This document shows, piece after piece, positions 44,346 through 58,030 of a stretch of DNA of 64,000 nucleotides (positions are counted from its first letter, which is position 1; each line of letters begins with the position of its first letter). This DNA is from Bradysia coprophila. Lineage: Eukaryota > Arthropoda > Insecta > Diptera > Sciaridae. The notes below the pieces were generated by a model. That model was not told the origin of the DNA. It made no database searches and saw only the letters and a program-made list of their open reading frames with translations. The position numbers and the translations under genes are program-made. The stretch spans positions 1,178,001 to 1,242,000 of the forward strand of contig NW_023503616.1 of the NCBI RefSeq assembly GCF_014529535.1, in the 5' to 3' direction.

Positions 44346-47300
44346 ATGCTTTACGTGATTAGGCAATGTAAATGAAAATGAAACATGCCGTAACACGTAA
44401 AAGTACATACAACAACTGAGTCAATTTACGGGAAAGGGAGGACTTATAATTTCAAAAAAATGATATTTGATTTTCGATAATATTTATTATACAAAATTGT
44501 GCAATTACAAATCCTGTAGGAACTACAAAGTCACTGTAGTCCATGGTCCGTGGACTCCATGGATAGTCAAAAATGTCTCCACCCCGCAGGGCCTATTTTC
44601 AAGAATATTCTCTTTGATCTAAAGTTTGTTGCCATTTAATTTATGCTGTTCTATTTCTTTTAAACAAAACTCGTATTATTTCTAATAAGTTCTGGAGCCT
44701 TTTGGAATACCGAGAATTATCAAGAATTTTCGATAATTTCAAGAATCAGGAAAATCAGGAAATAAGTGACAGTAGCTCTAGCCTAAATTAAGATTTCCTC
44801 TAGCACGTGTAGGAAAGATAGACACAGAAAAAATTGTGAATGCAGTTCAACTCCAAAATAAATCGAAAAACATCGTAAATGAAGATTGATTTTTACATAA
44901 GAAAATCATTATCCACTCAAAACTTCCACAAATATACTTTTTGTAAATCGAAGCGTACGGTATGCTTAAAGGAAGTAACTCCACTAAAAAAATGAGGGTG
45001 GAATGGAACAATGGAAAAAATCTCAGTTCTGTCTGTTTGTAGATATCTTGCACCTCAGCAGAAAAAAAAAAGTTTTCGTAATTGAAATCTGATATACTTG
45101 AACAGTATACACCGAAAAGCTCTCTAGTTAAGTAATTTTTGGATATGTCGTACGTATGTATATACTATCCGAATGGAACCCTTTCCCAAACAAATTGATA
45201 TGTTGTTGGGAAAACTTTTGTTTATTTTTTTAGATCTGAAGGGAAAGGTAAAAATGTAATATTCACGTTTACAGTAATCACATTTACAGTTCTGTTTGAA
45301 TTTTTACTAAAACGCCCCTTTTTAGAGGTTGAAATCCGAACTACGATTGACAAAGGTTTTAAAACGATTCCAATATGTGTAGTAATGTGTGAGTGTTATG
45401 TTCAATAAATCTTTGGGAAAACTTTCGGTGTAACTCGAGCCAAGCTCTCGCTCATTTTCTAGGATTTGACACCATATTTAGATCTTCCGAAAAGAAAATA
45501 AAATTGCTCTGGATGAAAGGAGTAGATATTACAAACCGATTTATTTATAAGCAGCACAGAAAACCAACAATCTTGTGTCGTACGAAGGATCTCCTTCAGA
45601 TACGCTTAAACCAAACATGGTTTTGCGTCCCACGTTATTTTTCCGGCCTGACCTACAGCCAAAAAAGATTGAAATTGCAAATATAATAATAAAAAATCAA
45701 TTATTTGAATTGAGTGTATAGTGTGTGCAAGTATGAATGTAGTATGAATTCTTTTTTTTTTCTGTTATTGCCAGTTCATCTTATAAAATAAAGTGAGATC
45801 CTAAGAAAATATGAAATTCAAACAGAAAATGAACCATCTTCCAAAGCAAATATTGTTACAAAGCTAACTCAAATACTAATGTTTCCATATATGCGAATGT
45901 GTATTCAATGGGATGGGGGGAGAGCTTGAAAAATGTGTTTATAATAAAAAAGAAGTATTCGAGAAATGAAGGAAGATTCCGATAAAGATGAAAAAACGAT
46001 ATCATGCTGTTCTTGTTATAATGAAAGTAGAGCTCTTCTCCTCAAATGTTCTAACATGCAGTAATGAAATATATATATATGGATATAAGGTATAATGTAA
46101 TATACCAGTCAGATCTATAGGAGATAAACAAAAAAAAGTTTTCTATCTTTCCGATATATTTCTCGAAACCATGAAAACTTTCTTTTTTTATTTATAAGAT
46201 AATGTTCATGATATATTTCCTCATTTTCTTTATAGTCGTTATTGTCATTTCCACAAAACGAAAAAGTATTAGCAATAAAATTAGAACTACGTTAAGAATG
46301 TCTATTATTGAAAATGTGATTTGTTTGAGTGTAGTTTGAATTCGACTTTTATATCAGTTGAAAGAAATGAATATTGTTCGTTCGAAATGTGCCTATTTCA
46401 GACAAAAAAAAATAAATAAAAATAAATTTCGGTTATTGGTGTGCTTTTTTCTTCCAAAGTTAAAAAGGCAGCCGGGGGTAGAATGTATATTGTACAAACA
46501 AAAGCAACGTAAGCATTGACGGAAGAAAAGCAACAAGAAAAATTACAATCCATAAAATTTAGCTTGCCTAAACAAGCAATCGATAATTATTATCTGAACT
46601 GAAGTATTTCCCTCCATTAATCTTCGTAAACCTCGTTCGCTCTGTGAACAGGAAATCGGTTAATGTGTTTGTTCAAAAGATTTTCCCGTAAGACAAATAA
46701 AATTCTTCCGTTTATCATTTTATTAAATTCCCGTGCACAAGGACAGATAAAATATTTATGTACTCTGTACTCTGTGTTACCTGCTAAATATGTGTATAAT
46801 CAAAGATGATAATTCAGTGTTTAGAAAATAATGTTTGATTAATGAGTACGAGTTATTGGAAAGAGAGGGTTGGTTTTATTTTAACGAAAATTTCTAATGC
46901 ATAAGTTCAACATTTACTTTCTGCGTGTATCATGGTTAAACAAGATTAATATAGCAAAACGATCTCTCTCTATTACGAATACGTCGAATGAATATTATCC
47001 GAAGATCGATAAATTCATACCCAAAACCATCGACTTATATATTAATAAGTTATATGTTTAAACGAATCGAAAATCAATGCAAAATATTTTTACTATTAAA
47101 ATGGGGAACGTCGTGTCTATGTCAATTTGGTGAGCCGCTCATGAATGTGCCTATGATGCGTGATTGAATGATATGCTTTGTTTAGAATTCAATATAGACA
47201 TTAAAAAAATATCTGTGAAAAAGCACCTTTTCTGCTATTATTCCACTATTTTTGCATAATACGTGCCGAATATTCTACTGCATTTTCCTTTGAACACGTT

Positions 47301-48269
47301 ACGAAATTTTTATTTTTATTGAATTAAATCATTGAAGGGGATATGATGACCGAAGATTATGTCGTCACAATGCATCGATCAATAGTGGATGTTCCAATAG
47401 ATAATACCTTCATGCCGAATACATTATAATCTGAATACGAAGCTTACAAAAATTTGCTCACAAAAACTAATGCCATTGTTATTGTTATAAACATGTTTTT
47501 CCAAATGTTTACCACGTGACTACTCTAAACCCGTAACAATACACTCATGATGCCATAATACAAATCTCAAGTAAAATCTGCTGTAAAATTGAATAGATAG
47601 ATAGACGGATAATAATAATGAAAATGTAGGGACACAGAAACATAAACCATCTTCGTCGGCGTTATTCATTTCGAATCTAGGCAAAAAACAAATCTCTGAA
47701 TAACGATTCAAGGTAATTTTAGTTCATTAGCATGTGAACAGATCGATACTTTTCAAATAATCGAACAATAATCTAGAATAAAAAAAATAACCCAAAGAGC
47801 CTTCCTGTTGCTGGCAAACCTGAGAGCATTTACAGAATTCAAGAAAGAGATTAGATATCGAGTCTGTAACAAGATTTGAACAGACTAAAATACAATCTTT
47901 CACTTCATTTAATTACACATTTGTTTGCTGGCGAGTGCAGGTTGATGAGTGGACCAAATGATTTACGAAGAACGCCCGGATGTTACCAAGGCTTCATTTT
48001 TTTGAATTGGTGCCTAAATTCAGTCTCACATATTTTGTACACGGTTCGTTGAGTGCACCAAACACTCTTACCCAAATCCTGTTCAGTCTGGCTTACAGTT
48101 ACTTGGTGACTTCAGAACCACGCCTCGAAGTATGCAAATTCAGGAAATTCAGAGGATATCTCGCCTAATTTTAGGCTAAACATTATATGCACACAAATTA
48201 ATCGTACTTGGGTTACGTCATACGAGTCTTTAAGAATGTACAGTACATCGTTGCACCCACCAAACACAC
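44346..48269. other. Gene-free AT-rich stretch
   Basis: No exon recognised; frames at 45393-45686 and 47520-47711 lack domains, and the first starts at GTG. A short (AT)n run lies near 46067. Confidence 0.4.
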
Positions 48270-48425
48270 TGCAACCACCCACATTATGAAGCTTGAACGA
48301 ACGTCTAAGACCGAGTCTAAGACATTACCAATCGCTAGAAAAACTCCATGTGGAATTGTCTAACACAGGAATCGAACCCGTGATGTAGCCGTTTGTTAAC
48401 AACACGAAGCTCAAATAACGCAGAA
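48270..48425 (-). repeat. Possible tRNA-derived SINE fragment (minus)
   Basis: On the minus strand a T-arm with B box is intact: ACGGGTTCGATTCCTGT (48365-48381; stem ACGGG/CCTGT, loop TTCGATT). The D and anticodon arms upstream are not convincing, so only the T-arm and B box are firm. Boundaries are guesses. Confidence 0.4.
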
Positions 48426-48429
48426 AAGG

Positions 48430-49455
48430 TAGTACCACAAAGTCAAGTTACATAAACTGAAGAAGGTGGGGATAAAACATTTTTTTCTCTCAATATTAAA
48501 ATAAATGAAATTAAATTCACTTGAAATGGTAGAAATAATAAATCAACTTCAGGTGCAACTATACAATTATTGCGCCATTGAAAGTTCAATTACAGCTCGA
48601 AAAAGGAATGAAATTGAATTTATTTACACAACAATATTTTCATTTTCGAATAATTCCCTTTTTTTATTCAATTTAATTAAGTTTTCATTCGAAATGCTCT
48701 ATTAAAAATTTGAACCTGGAAGCGATACAACGTGTCATAATGTCACATAAATTTGCTACGTCCTTTGGGCAACTTTAGGTCGACCTGTTTCAATGGGAGA
48801 TTGAAGTTTTTATAAGTTATTTCTAATCGACGTAAAACATTAAAAAATTATTCAACGGTATGTCTCTAAAATGCACTAATCTTTTTATAGGTTCGTCTAA
48901 ACTTCGAAACGCACAGCCGCCCGTAAGAAAATTACGAAATGGCGGCCCTATATTTTTGATTTTGCACTGTTTTTAGAAAATAGAATTGTCGATACCCATG
49001 TAGTTCTTGCTGCAGAACACCTTACACATACTTATTTTCATCGAGACTAGAAACGGCCTCCGGCACATTTTAGGCGGCTGACAAAATTGGGTCTGTTTAG
49101 ATCGTACTTTGTAAACAAAATTAATTTTATAAAAAAATCTGTGCATTTTAGAGGCAGAGTGTAGAACAATTTTTTGCTTAGAATAATGTTCTTCGTCGAA
49201 TTGGTCAAAACTTCAATCCCCCATTCGGGTCTACGTGAACCTGATCGTTATATGATTTAGTATATTGGACCTGATCTGAAACATGGAAACGGTCAGGTAA
49301 GCTGACCAGGGTAAACGAGAATCTGAAATCCCTTTACAGTTTCAAACTCCAGGTTTCAGCTCAGGTCGAACCTGACCTGTTTTAAGCATTAGACGAGCAT
49401 TAAGTGTTATGAAGATAGTACTAAACCCAATCAAGGTTGAATAAAGTGTACGTAC
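48430..49455. other. Gene-free AT-rich stretch
   Basis: A 66-codon frame at 48505 is unconvincing. A loose inverted repeat of acctgatc/ggtcaggt motifs occurs at 49245-49385. Confidence 0.35.
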
Positions 49456-49628
49456 CATCACGAACCGATTGCAAACTTCGTTAATGAATACTGTGCGGGT
49501 CTCCATGATAATCTCAAGGTAACCGTGGATAATTTCTAACTCGCCGCGCCGTATTCTCTGTTTGAATTGTTTATCGAACCTCACATTCATTCGCGAATTT
49601 TTCAATTGAATTACAAAACGTAGGCTGG
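49456..49628 (-). CDS. Candidate isolated coding exon
   Basis: The open minus frame has higher GC than its surroundings and balanced composition (RFVIQLKNSRMNVRFDKQF ... GELEIIHGYLEII). It is bounded by an acceptor-like gtcattcag at its upstream edge and a good donor (ATG|GTACGT) at 49455. The family is not recognised. No flanking exon of the same gene was found, so it may be a pseudo-exon. Confidence 0.25.
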
Positions 49629-51525
49629 CTGAATGACACATGACCTATTACAAGTTAAAAGCTTTCAGTTTTCCTATTTTATGCATTTTACATTTATACA
49701 TCTAGATCCTTTAGCATTTATATGCAATAATGCAATGCACAGCTGGGGTAAACCTACATTTTCACGTATTTTACATTTTAAGCGATGACTTCCAGGTGGT
49801 TTATTTTATTTCATTTAAAAATAAAATTAAATTACGATGAATGAACACGAATATTATATGCATATTCGAAAGCCACATTAAACCAAAAAAAAAAATGAAT
49901 ATGTTGTGCGGCAAGCGGGATGACAAAGAATGACTATTATTAATGTGGAGAAAATTTCCTTTTATTTATTGTGATGAGTTAAATGAATTTTGCTTTGAAT
50001 ATCTACGCAACGACAGCAACGACAAAAATCAGGTAGGATCTGTGTGATCTTATTATAATTACGCGAATGACTAAACAAATGAAGTAAAAGATTTAGTGTT
50101 CAACATTGTACGATACTTTAAACACAACAGATTTACTGACTACATCGCGAAAATCCTATCGTTCCATAAAAGCTCAGCATATTACAATCTGTCAATTTTT
50201 CATAAACAATTGACAGGGACAACTCAACTCCAGCACCACATATGGGGAGAAGATCTGCAAACATTTGTATTTATATCTGTGCAAAATTTATATCGGAAAT
50301 GTTGATATTGCTTAAGGGAAATAGAAAAGCTCTGTTTTATGGTCAAACACAACTACAGATTATGCATTTAAATGGCCATGTTATTTTGTTGCAGAAAAGT
50401 TTGTCATGTGCATTGTATTGGATTGAAACAAAAGTTTATTATACATGCTTAGCAAGCTGCAGTTTACATTAAACTGGCATGGTATAAAGCAGTAGTATAT
50501 CTGTGAAATGGTTGCGAGTTGATTTAAATAAATTGATGGAAGTATTTTTCTTCGCGTAGAAGTTTGTAGTTTTGTTGCAAAAGATATTAATACTCGAAAA
50601 GCTTTTAAAAGCGTTAATGCACCATAACTTATGTGTTGCACACTTTAAATCAAACACAACGTTCATACGACCAAATATACATTTTCGATTCCATTACGTG
50701 TCACCGCAAGTTTTTTTTATGATCCCATACAACTTATATTACAATACACGCTGCCAACGTATAAAAATAAACCATTTAACATTTGGCTTTGACATTCTGC
50801 TCGAGTACAAAAGACTTTATTCTGATGTGAAAATACCATAAGAGGTTTAAAAACTTAAAAGGTTTTTTAGTAGAAGAAATGCACAAACATATTGCAATTC
50901 AATCCACTACAGTAAAAACGGTCTAAAATGATGCATTATATAGTTGGTAAGGTTGTAACATTAGTTGAGGTATAGAAATAGAACATTATATAGTACAGAA
51001 ATATTTCCGCCATTCCATAACATATTTACCTATCACATATGTTCTGTATACTTGAATGCATCTACTTAGACTTGATGTGATTGACAGTTGTATGACAAAG
51101 AAAATGGAAAATGTCACATTTAATTAAGGAAAATGATAAGTGATTGAAACAGAGTTTTTATGTAATATTTTGTTATTTTCATAACATAGAGAAGGACATT
51201 GTTTGATGAATATTAAATGTTTCTACCTCAGTCGAAGACAAGGCTGCAAAGAATTACACTTTTTTGAGTTATTAAACTTTGCTGACTAGGGATATGAAAG
51301 TTCGGAATCATACAGACTCGTACACACAATATTGCAGATATTTCATATATTTTGTCATTTTCTAATATTTGTGTGACATTTTATCTGTCAAATTTTATGG
51401 AAAATTGAATATGGTGTATACGCCACTCAAATTGCAATCGCATTTTTTCGCCCCGACAAAGACAGATTTGATCCTAAGGAGTTTCTGACATGCACTGTAC
51501 ACAAATGCTTGTAAAGCTATTGTAT
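49629..51525. other. Gene-free stretch with one dispersed motif copy
   Basis: 50010-50110 holds acagcaacgacaaaaatcag and caaatgaagtaaaagattta, the same block order as at 38270-38400. Overlapping short frames at 50096-50841 (both strands) have no domain. Confidence 0.4.
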
Positions 51526-51730
51526 TAAGAGGCACCGGCACTTAGCTAAAATTGTAGCCTACATTTGCGTGTTTCGTATTTCATTTTTGTTAATATCTTT
51601 TCATCAGAATCCTTTTTGAAAAATGTACGACCGCAATTCCGACCACGAATGTGTTAGCTAGCTTAAAAGCATACATTTTGGCGTTTTTTAAATACTAGAT
51701 TTTAGTTTACTTTTGATGATATCTTTCCAC
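51526..51730. mobile_element. Rearranged copy of the TTAA foldback family
   Basis: 51526-51663 is nearly identical to the left arm at 15623-15760 (TTAAGAGGCACCGGC start). It is then joined at ttagctagctt to the other arm's outer part in direct, not inverted, orientation (aaaagcatacatt...gatatctttccaccagaatcc). The second TTAA end is absent. Confidence 0.75.
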
Positions 51731-51766
51731 CAGAATCCTGTTTCGGCTCCGTCTGGAAACCTCTCA

Positions 51767-52335
51767 CACGCTAAAAAAGACTTTTAGTCTTAAGTACGAG
51801 ATATACTATTTCACCGTTTTCTCTAGAGGCTTTTCAGTTTTTTCACAATCAATTCCGAACCGTATGCCGATTGACTTCATGTCAAGCTCAAAATGCAATA
51901 CTTTTTACTACTTTTCAGGGAAATGGTACATTTCGTACCTAGGACTAAATGTCTTTTTTTTAGCCTGAGAGAAGTTTCCTGACAGAGCTGAAGGCGAGGT
52001 CTGGAATCGAATACGCTAAAAAAGACTTTTAGTCCGTGGTATGAACGAATAGTATTTTTCATATTGGACGGATATAAATGTGCGACGCACTCGCACTCTT
52101 CGGGTCCTAGGTGTGCAAAATAAAATTTTCTCCAAATCGGCTCAAATGTCTTACAAAAAATGTTTTTTTTTCAGTTTTTCGACAATATCTTCCGAACCAT
52201 ATGGTCGATTGACTTTACGTCGGGCTCAAAATTATTAACTTTTCACTGCCTTTCAAGGAAAAAATAGTTTCTCAAAATCAATTCAGTAGTTTCTGAGATA
52301 TCGGAGATACGCCCTTTAGTTATGTTGCCGACAAT
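51767..52335. repeat. Tandemly duplicated segment of unknown origin
   Basis: acgctaaaaaagacttttag occurs at about 51770 and 52012. The following blocks also recur (tcagttttttcacaatcaat / tcagtttttcgacaatatct; gattgacttcatgtcaagct / gattgactttacgtcgggct). Spacing between copies is about 240-340 bp. Not coding. Confidence 0.65.
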
Positions 52336-54228
52336 ATACTATCCAATCGTCAAAATGTAACGTGGCTGACGGGAGGTGAACGAGAGGTGAATATGTTGTA
52401 AACCGTGGTGTGAAAACGATAGCTATACTTGTGTAACGTGCTTCACAATGGCATTAACCATTACCAGAATGAAGTAACAGATTTTGTATCAGACCAATTG
52501 TTCTACCGACATCTAGTTGCTCAAATGGTGAACTAAATAAGAAATCAAAGCTCATGGTTAATTTTCGTAGCCACACAACGACACAAATTCATATCAAAAA
52601 TTAAATTATCTCATGACTATCCTTGAGTATCCAATTTAACTTACACCACCGAACACACATATATGTGGTACAAATACGAAAGAAAAGTAATTAGAACTGC
52701 GGATTAAAATAAAAATTCTGGATCCTTACCAAAGATAAAAATAATCTAACTTTTTATCCAATCATTTCAAGAACACATAAAAACTATACCCAGCTACGTC
52801 TACTCTCATTTCCATGGCAATAAGCTGTGATTACTGGACATCAGATGTGGTGATACTTATCTAAAACAAAATATCCTAAGGACACACTTTGTAAAACATT
52901 CTTTTTATCTTGTTTCACTTCATAATCGCACTAACTTCTCTGCTTACTAGTTAGTTTTTTTTATATACATAGAGGTAGAAGACAGGAATATAATTTTTAT
53001 TTAACACGCTATGCTATGTCTCTCATAGATTGCTTTCAAAGACTTTTTCCGTACAAAGGAGGTAGAACGACTTTCGTTTTGAATGTATGGATGTAGGTGA
53101 ATATTATACCTGCATAATATGTATACATAGACATTGTTCCTCTCATCAGGAGGGTAGCTATACATGCCGATATATTGTGTTATAATAAAAATCTCGAGTG
53201 TTTGTAATGTAGATGTTCTTCACATTGAAAAAAAATCGACAAGAAGTGCATATGGGCTTTAGTACGGGATCTATTCGAAGGCTAATTTCAGACATTCAGA
53301 TAATTAAACATCGAGCTAATGCGACTTTATTGTTTTGAAAATTAAGCAATAAATTGCCTCTCGAAACAACAGAGTTCAAACAACTTCATACACGGAATAA
53401 ACACACTTCTATATTTTAACGACATAACTCGACTCACATAAAAAGGAAAAAGGACCTCTAACTATGAGGGATTTGGTTTCACTTAAAAATTATTTTAAAA
53501 ATCTCACAGTCATTTACCGATTAGGCTTCCATGAGTACACACATAAATATTAATATCGTCTGTGAAAATTTCGTATCCAATTTCTAACCAATTTCGATTC
53601 GTGAACATTTTCATTTTGGCGGACAAAATTCAATTAAAAATAACAAATTGAAAATTTGTGCGGATTAATTTCGGCAAACCAATAAATTTTGTGAAAATTT
53701 GTGTATGTAGTGCATGTTATAGTGAAATGTAAATGAGGACCTGTTGCTTTCGTGGTTTAAATAGATCGATATATACTATTGTCATATAACGGTGTGATAT
53801 GTGCTGTGTATAGTGCTAAAGTATCTCGCGGTTTTAGGATTTTGTGGTTATGATCTGTAGTGGTTGGAAACGCGTAGAGGATTAAATAGAAATATCATTT
53901 TAAACGTGACAAAATTATTGTGTCACACTTAATTTGATTCCAATGGCAATTTCCATATTGCACTGCAAACAATACATTTTTTAACGGCAGCTAATACTGT
54001 CAGCTTAATCTTTTATACGAAAAAAAGAAGAGTGGAAAGACCGACTTTGAAAGGATTTATATCCCGAGATATTGTAAAATTCACTCTACGATAACTGCAC
54101 TCCATATACGATACATATCAACGTGCAGATTGGATGGAATAAACAAACAGCAAAACATTGGAAAGCTGAAAAAAAGATAAACTAAGAGTAAACAAAAAAT
54201 CTTCTCTGCACACTGAACGAAAATAAAA
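52336..54228. other. Gene-free stretch, possibly promoter/5' UTR at its right end
   Basis: One motif copy (gaatgaagtaacagattttg) at 52467-52486. The last about 500 bp precede the candidate exon at 54229 and could be 5' leader. No TATA element is clear. Confidence 0.35.
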
Positions 54229-54360
54229 ATGGGTCGCTTATGGAGATACGCTAAGCTGAATGATCATCATGATGATGATGATGAACAATACAAACAACGG
54301 CATCGCAACTCCTGCAATAAAAAACCAGATAAAGTGGATAACTGTAAGGAATTTCAAGAG
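54229..54360 (+). CDS. Candidate first coding exon of an unidentified gene
   Basis: An ATG in good context (AAAATGGG) begins MGRLWRYAKLNDHHDDDDEQ, a charged, His/Asp/Lys-rich segment of 44 codons ending exactly at a strong donor (GAG|GTATGT). The frame stays open after the donor to 54657, but that part is T-rich and reads like intron (poly-GTT, pyrimidine runs). No second exon was found in the window. The alternative is a 142-residue small membrane protein from the unspliced frame. Confidence 0.4.
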
Positions 54361-57300
54361 GTATGTTGGCACATTATTATATGTTTTTTTGTTGTTGTTG
54401 TTGCTTGTGTCTTGTTTGTTTCACATAATCTTGTGAAGCCATATATACCAGATGCGTGTGCGCTTTCTTTGTGCCGATTTCCTTTTTTTCAGTTTCTCTA
54501 TTCTTTTGAGAACATTTTACGATGTTCGCTTGCAAAATTTATTGTCGAAAGGAGAGATTGCCTTTTTCCCATTCTTATTTTATTGGGGCAGGTTGTAGTA
54601 GCAACGATGATTTTGCGGCATTACATTCGATCTGATTCAGTTACTTCTAGCTCGTAAAACCTCTAATTAGGTGGCATATATGTACGGTGTAGGCTTTCCT
54701 GTTTGACAACATCGAAAAACGAATATGTTCTGCCTTGTTAGAACATGGAAACGATGTCCTTGGGGAAGATGTTTTGAATCAACAGTATATCGTTGCGTCT
54801 AATCTTTATCGATAGCGTTGCAGACTATGCGGTGAATTGTTGTTCCACCTATATATTCGTCAGTTCAAGTCAAAGTCATATCCATTGTATCATTTTACCT
54901 TGTAAGCAAGCCATTTTGATTTCAAATTGTGCAACACAATAACACTTCATCAATTCAAATTCCATTAGAAAATAATTCCGAAAAAAAAAAGATTTTTTTC
55001 CAAGGTGTAAAAATGTCAATTCAATCCATAAAATCATCATTTAAATGCATTTCAGTACAGCATGCCTCCATTCAACCGTATCATATTGATTTGCTTAAAA
55101 CTTGAATTTAATATATCGTATTCTTCGTAATTTCTAACAATGAACGAAATGTATATATACACCTGGAAGAATTTTTTACTAACAAAAGCCATTTCAAATT
55201 TTCCATATTATTACTTAAAATATTTTCTTAGAGTCCTCCGTCGTCGTCATCATCATCGTACTCCTCCCCACTCTTTATATTTTCCATATTCCTCTCGTCC
55301 AACTATATTCACATTTTCGAATTCATCTCGTATTTATAATACAAAGCACATCATAATGTGTACAACCATAAAAACGACTTCTTTTATGAACCGTCTTAAC
55401 AAAAGATATTGATTGACTGTATGGTTTTCTCAATAATAATGTTCATTCCTGTCTGTATGAATTTATGGGTTTTTACACTGAAAAGATACACCCCTAGTTC
55501 TTAAAATCTTCCCATAGTGAGCTGGGGTCTATTCAAGTTTATTCAAATCTCATTTAAGAGTCAGCCAACCGTGTTGCCTTTTGTTGGAGAGCAACGTAAA
55601 GCCATATATCTGTTTGTTTATACTTAAAACTTTTGGTAAACAAGTTCCTTTATAGGTGTAAATTGTATAAATGTATTATATGCTGGATGTTAATGATATT
55701 TTGCTCGTTATAAACCTATTTAGAAATTTGAATGAATAATTTTTTTCTCTTCTCTTCTTCATGGATGGAGTTTCCATGCAAGTATAAGTCGAAAAATAAA
55801 ACTAAAATTATGAACACCCCAGACTTAGAATCTAAAATATTTTTATTTAAAACCAAAAATTTAATTTCATTTGAAAACAATTTTCGGTATTCTAAAATGA
55901 AATGTTGTTCTTGGAACATTCAATTTAAATTTGAATTCCTGGACAAGAATCACAAAATATGAATCAAAGAATTTCATAACACATTTTTCACAGAGATGTA
56001 TTATATTATACACTCTCACTGGCATGCCTTCAGTGGGAGCGAGAAAAGGTCTGTGCCACATAATGAATTTCCGTAATTAACGAAAATTGTTGAAGATTTT
56101 TTTTTGTCTAGGTTTCATCATATTTAATTTAAGATAAATTGTGAATAACGAAGAATTATTTTTTTCGCCTAATTGGTTCATAAGATCCATTAGTTAATCG
56201 CCATGAAGTCAGGTAAATGCAAAAATTTCTGTGTTTGATTAAATTTTGTGGCAACCACCCCAATCTCTGGTAATTTTTTGCTGTAACATTTTTTTCGGCT
56301 GTTTTTATGAATAGTGTACAGCGAAAGAAAAACATTTCAGGGAAAGTATGGTTCACGGAAAATTTCTGTGAGTGCCTACATTGTATGGTCGTATTTCATT
56401 TCGAAAGAATATTCCATTTCGTATTATAAGGAGTTTTTAATTCGAAAACAATGAGCTGAGCACAGTTGAAATATTCTTTGGTTTGTTTTTCATTAATGAT
56501 TGTACCGACCTTCTGCTTACATTTCGTTTAATTTTAGGGACACACTAAATTGCTTCCTTGATTTTGATTGGCTTTACCTCTAAAAACAAATAAAATTTTA
56601 CATCAAATACATAATAGCTGAACCTAACCGATAATCATGTAAAATTAAAATGGCCATCCAAACCCCTCGAACGATAATTTATAATAAAAAAAAACATTAT
56701 ACTTACAGCTGCTTCGATGAATACCGCAAAAAAAAAAAATCCGACAGCAAGCATTGTTTGTTCAAGTTCAGTTCATCATTATTTTCAAGAGAAGTTGAAA
56801 AATTTTGTTTTTCAATTTACGTCTTTCGACAATTTTTTAAGTAAAAATGCTGGATGAAAAAAATAAATATATTTCTACCTGTGCACATTCTATGATATTT
56901 GCCATTAAGTTCGTTTTTGTGTTGCTATTTATTTTTATGATGATAGAGATTTTATGGATGGAAGATTTGAACAACAGCTACCACTCAAAAAAGCATTCAA
57001 TTGTTATGAAAAATATGTTGGTAGAATAAAGAATTGAAGAATACGAAATAATAGACCCTTCAAATGTGCAACTATCACGTCAAATTTGATAGAATCAGAC
57101 TGAATGGCGATGTAACGAGAATATCATTGAGATATAATAATCTCTGGTGGTGTCTTGCTAGGGATGAATTCCATTCAGAACTTTATTTACTATTTTGCTG
57201 GAATTCTTTAGGTATTTTAAAAATATTTTATTAATAGACAACCTAACCAGCATCTCAACACAATTAAAATACAATCTATATACGAAGGCTCACAGTTAAA

Positions 57301-57889
57301 GTCGAAGTTTACAACTTGAGAAATAGTTATGTAATTCAGTCGGTTTGGTAAATTGAGCAATGCGAAATTGGGGGTACAAGTTAACCTTTTCGACCGTTTT
57401 GAGGTTTCTAAATATTTTTCCGATACTAAAAGTATTTAAAATTTTGTTCGAAAGTTATTTAAGTTTCGAATATTTTCGTAAGATGTTGTGAAATCATTGT
57501 ATTTAAGACTTAGAACTTCATTTTCGGATCCCATTTTCAATCAATTCAGATTCAAAATTATTCTACTCCACAGAGGATTTTACTTCACACAACTGTGAAC
57601 GGTTACTTAGGTTTTTAAAGTACTGTGGGAAGATATCATTTTCTCCTGCTGTCACTGATCAATAGCTTGATGGTCGACTGTGTTGCGGGAGTGAGTATTT
57701 CACCATACAAAGATATTTTCTAATTTTTTTCGCGTTGATTTTGTTGCCAAAGTTTTCTTTGAATTTATAACGATAATCCTCGCGATAATCGCCTTTTCCT
57801 ACTACCTTGTTTAAATTTGCTGTTAGTGGTGCCAGTTAATGTATTTCTTCCTGGGGTGACTACGGAATCACATTTTTCTTGTAATCAAC
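54361..57889. other. Gene-free stretch, perhaps intron of the gene starting at 54229
   Basis: Many short AT-rich frames on both strands; none has a domain or good codon composition. Confidence 0.35.
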
Positions 57890-58030
57890 CTCCTAGTCAT
57901 CTGTTACTAACAAAAACAACCAAGATAAACCATAATTTCTGTCTGCGGCTATCTTGTACAGTCAAACAAATGAAGTAATAGATTTTGCATCAAACACCAG
58001 AAAATGTTTGAGACAATAGAAGTAACAGAT
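57890..58030 (+). repeat. Paired dispersed motif element (plus copy, clearest)
   Basis: tagtcatctgttactaac near 57897, caaatgaagtaatagatttt + gcatca at 57966-57990, and atagaagtaacagattc near 58017. Its mirror on the minus strand appears at 63140-63300. Confidence 0.6.
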
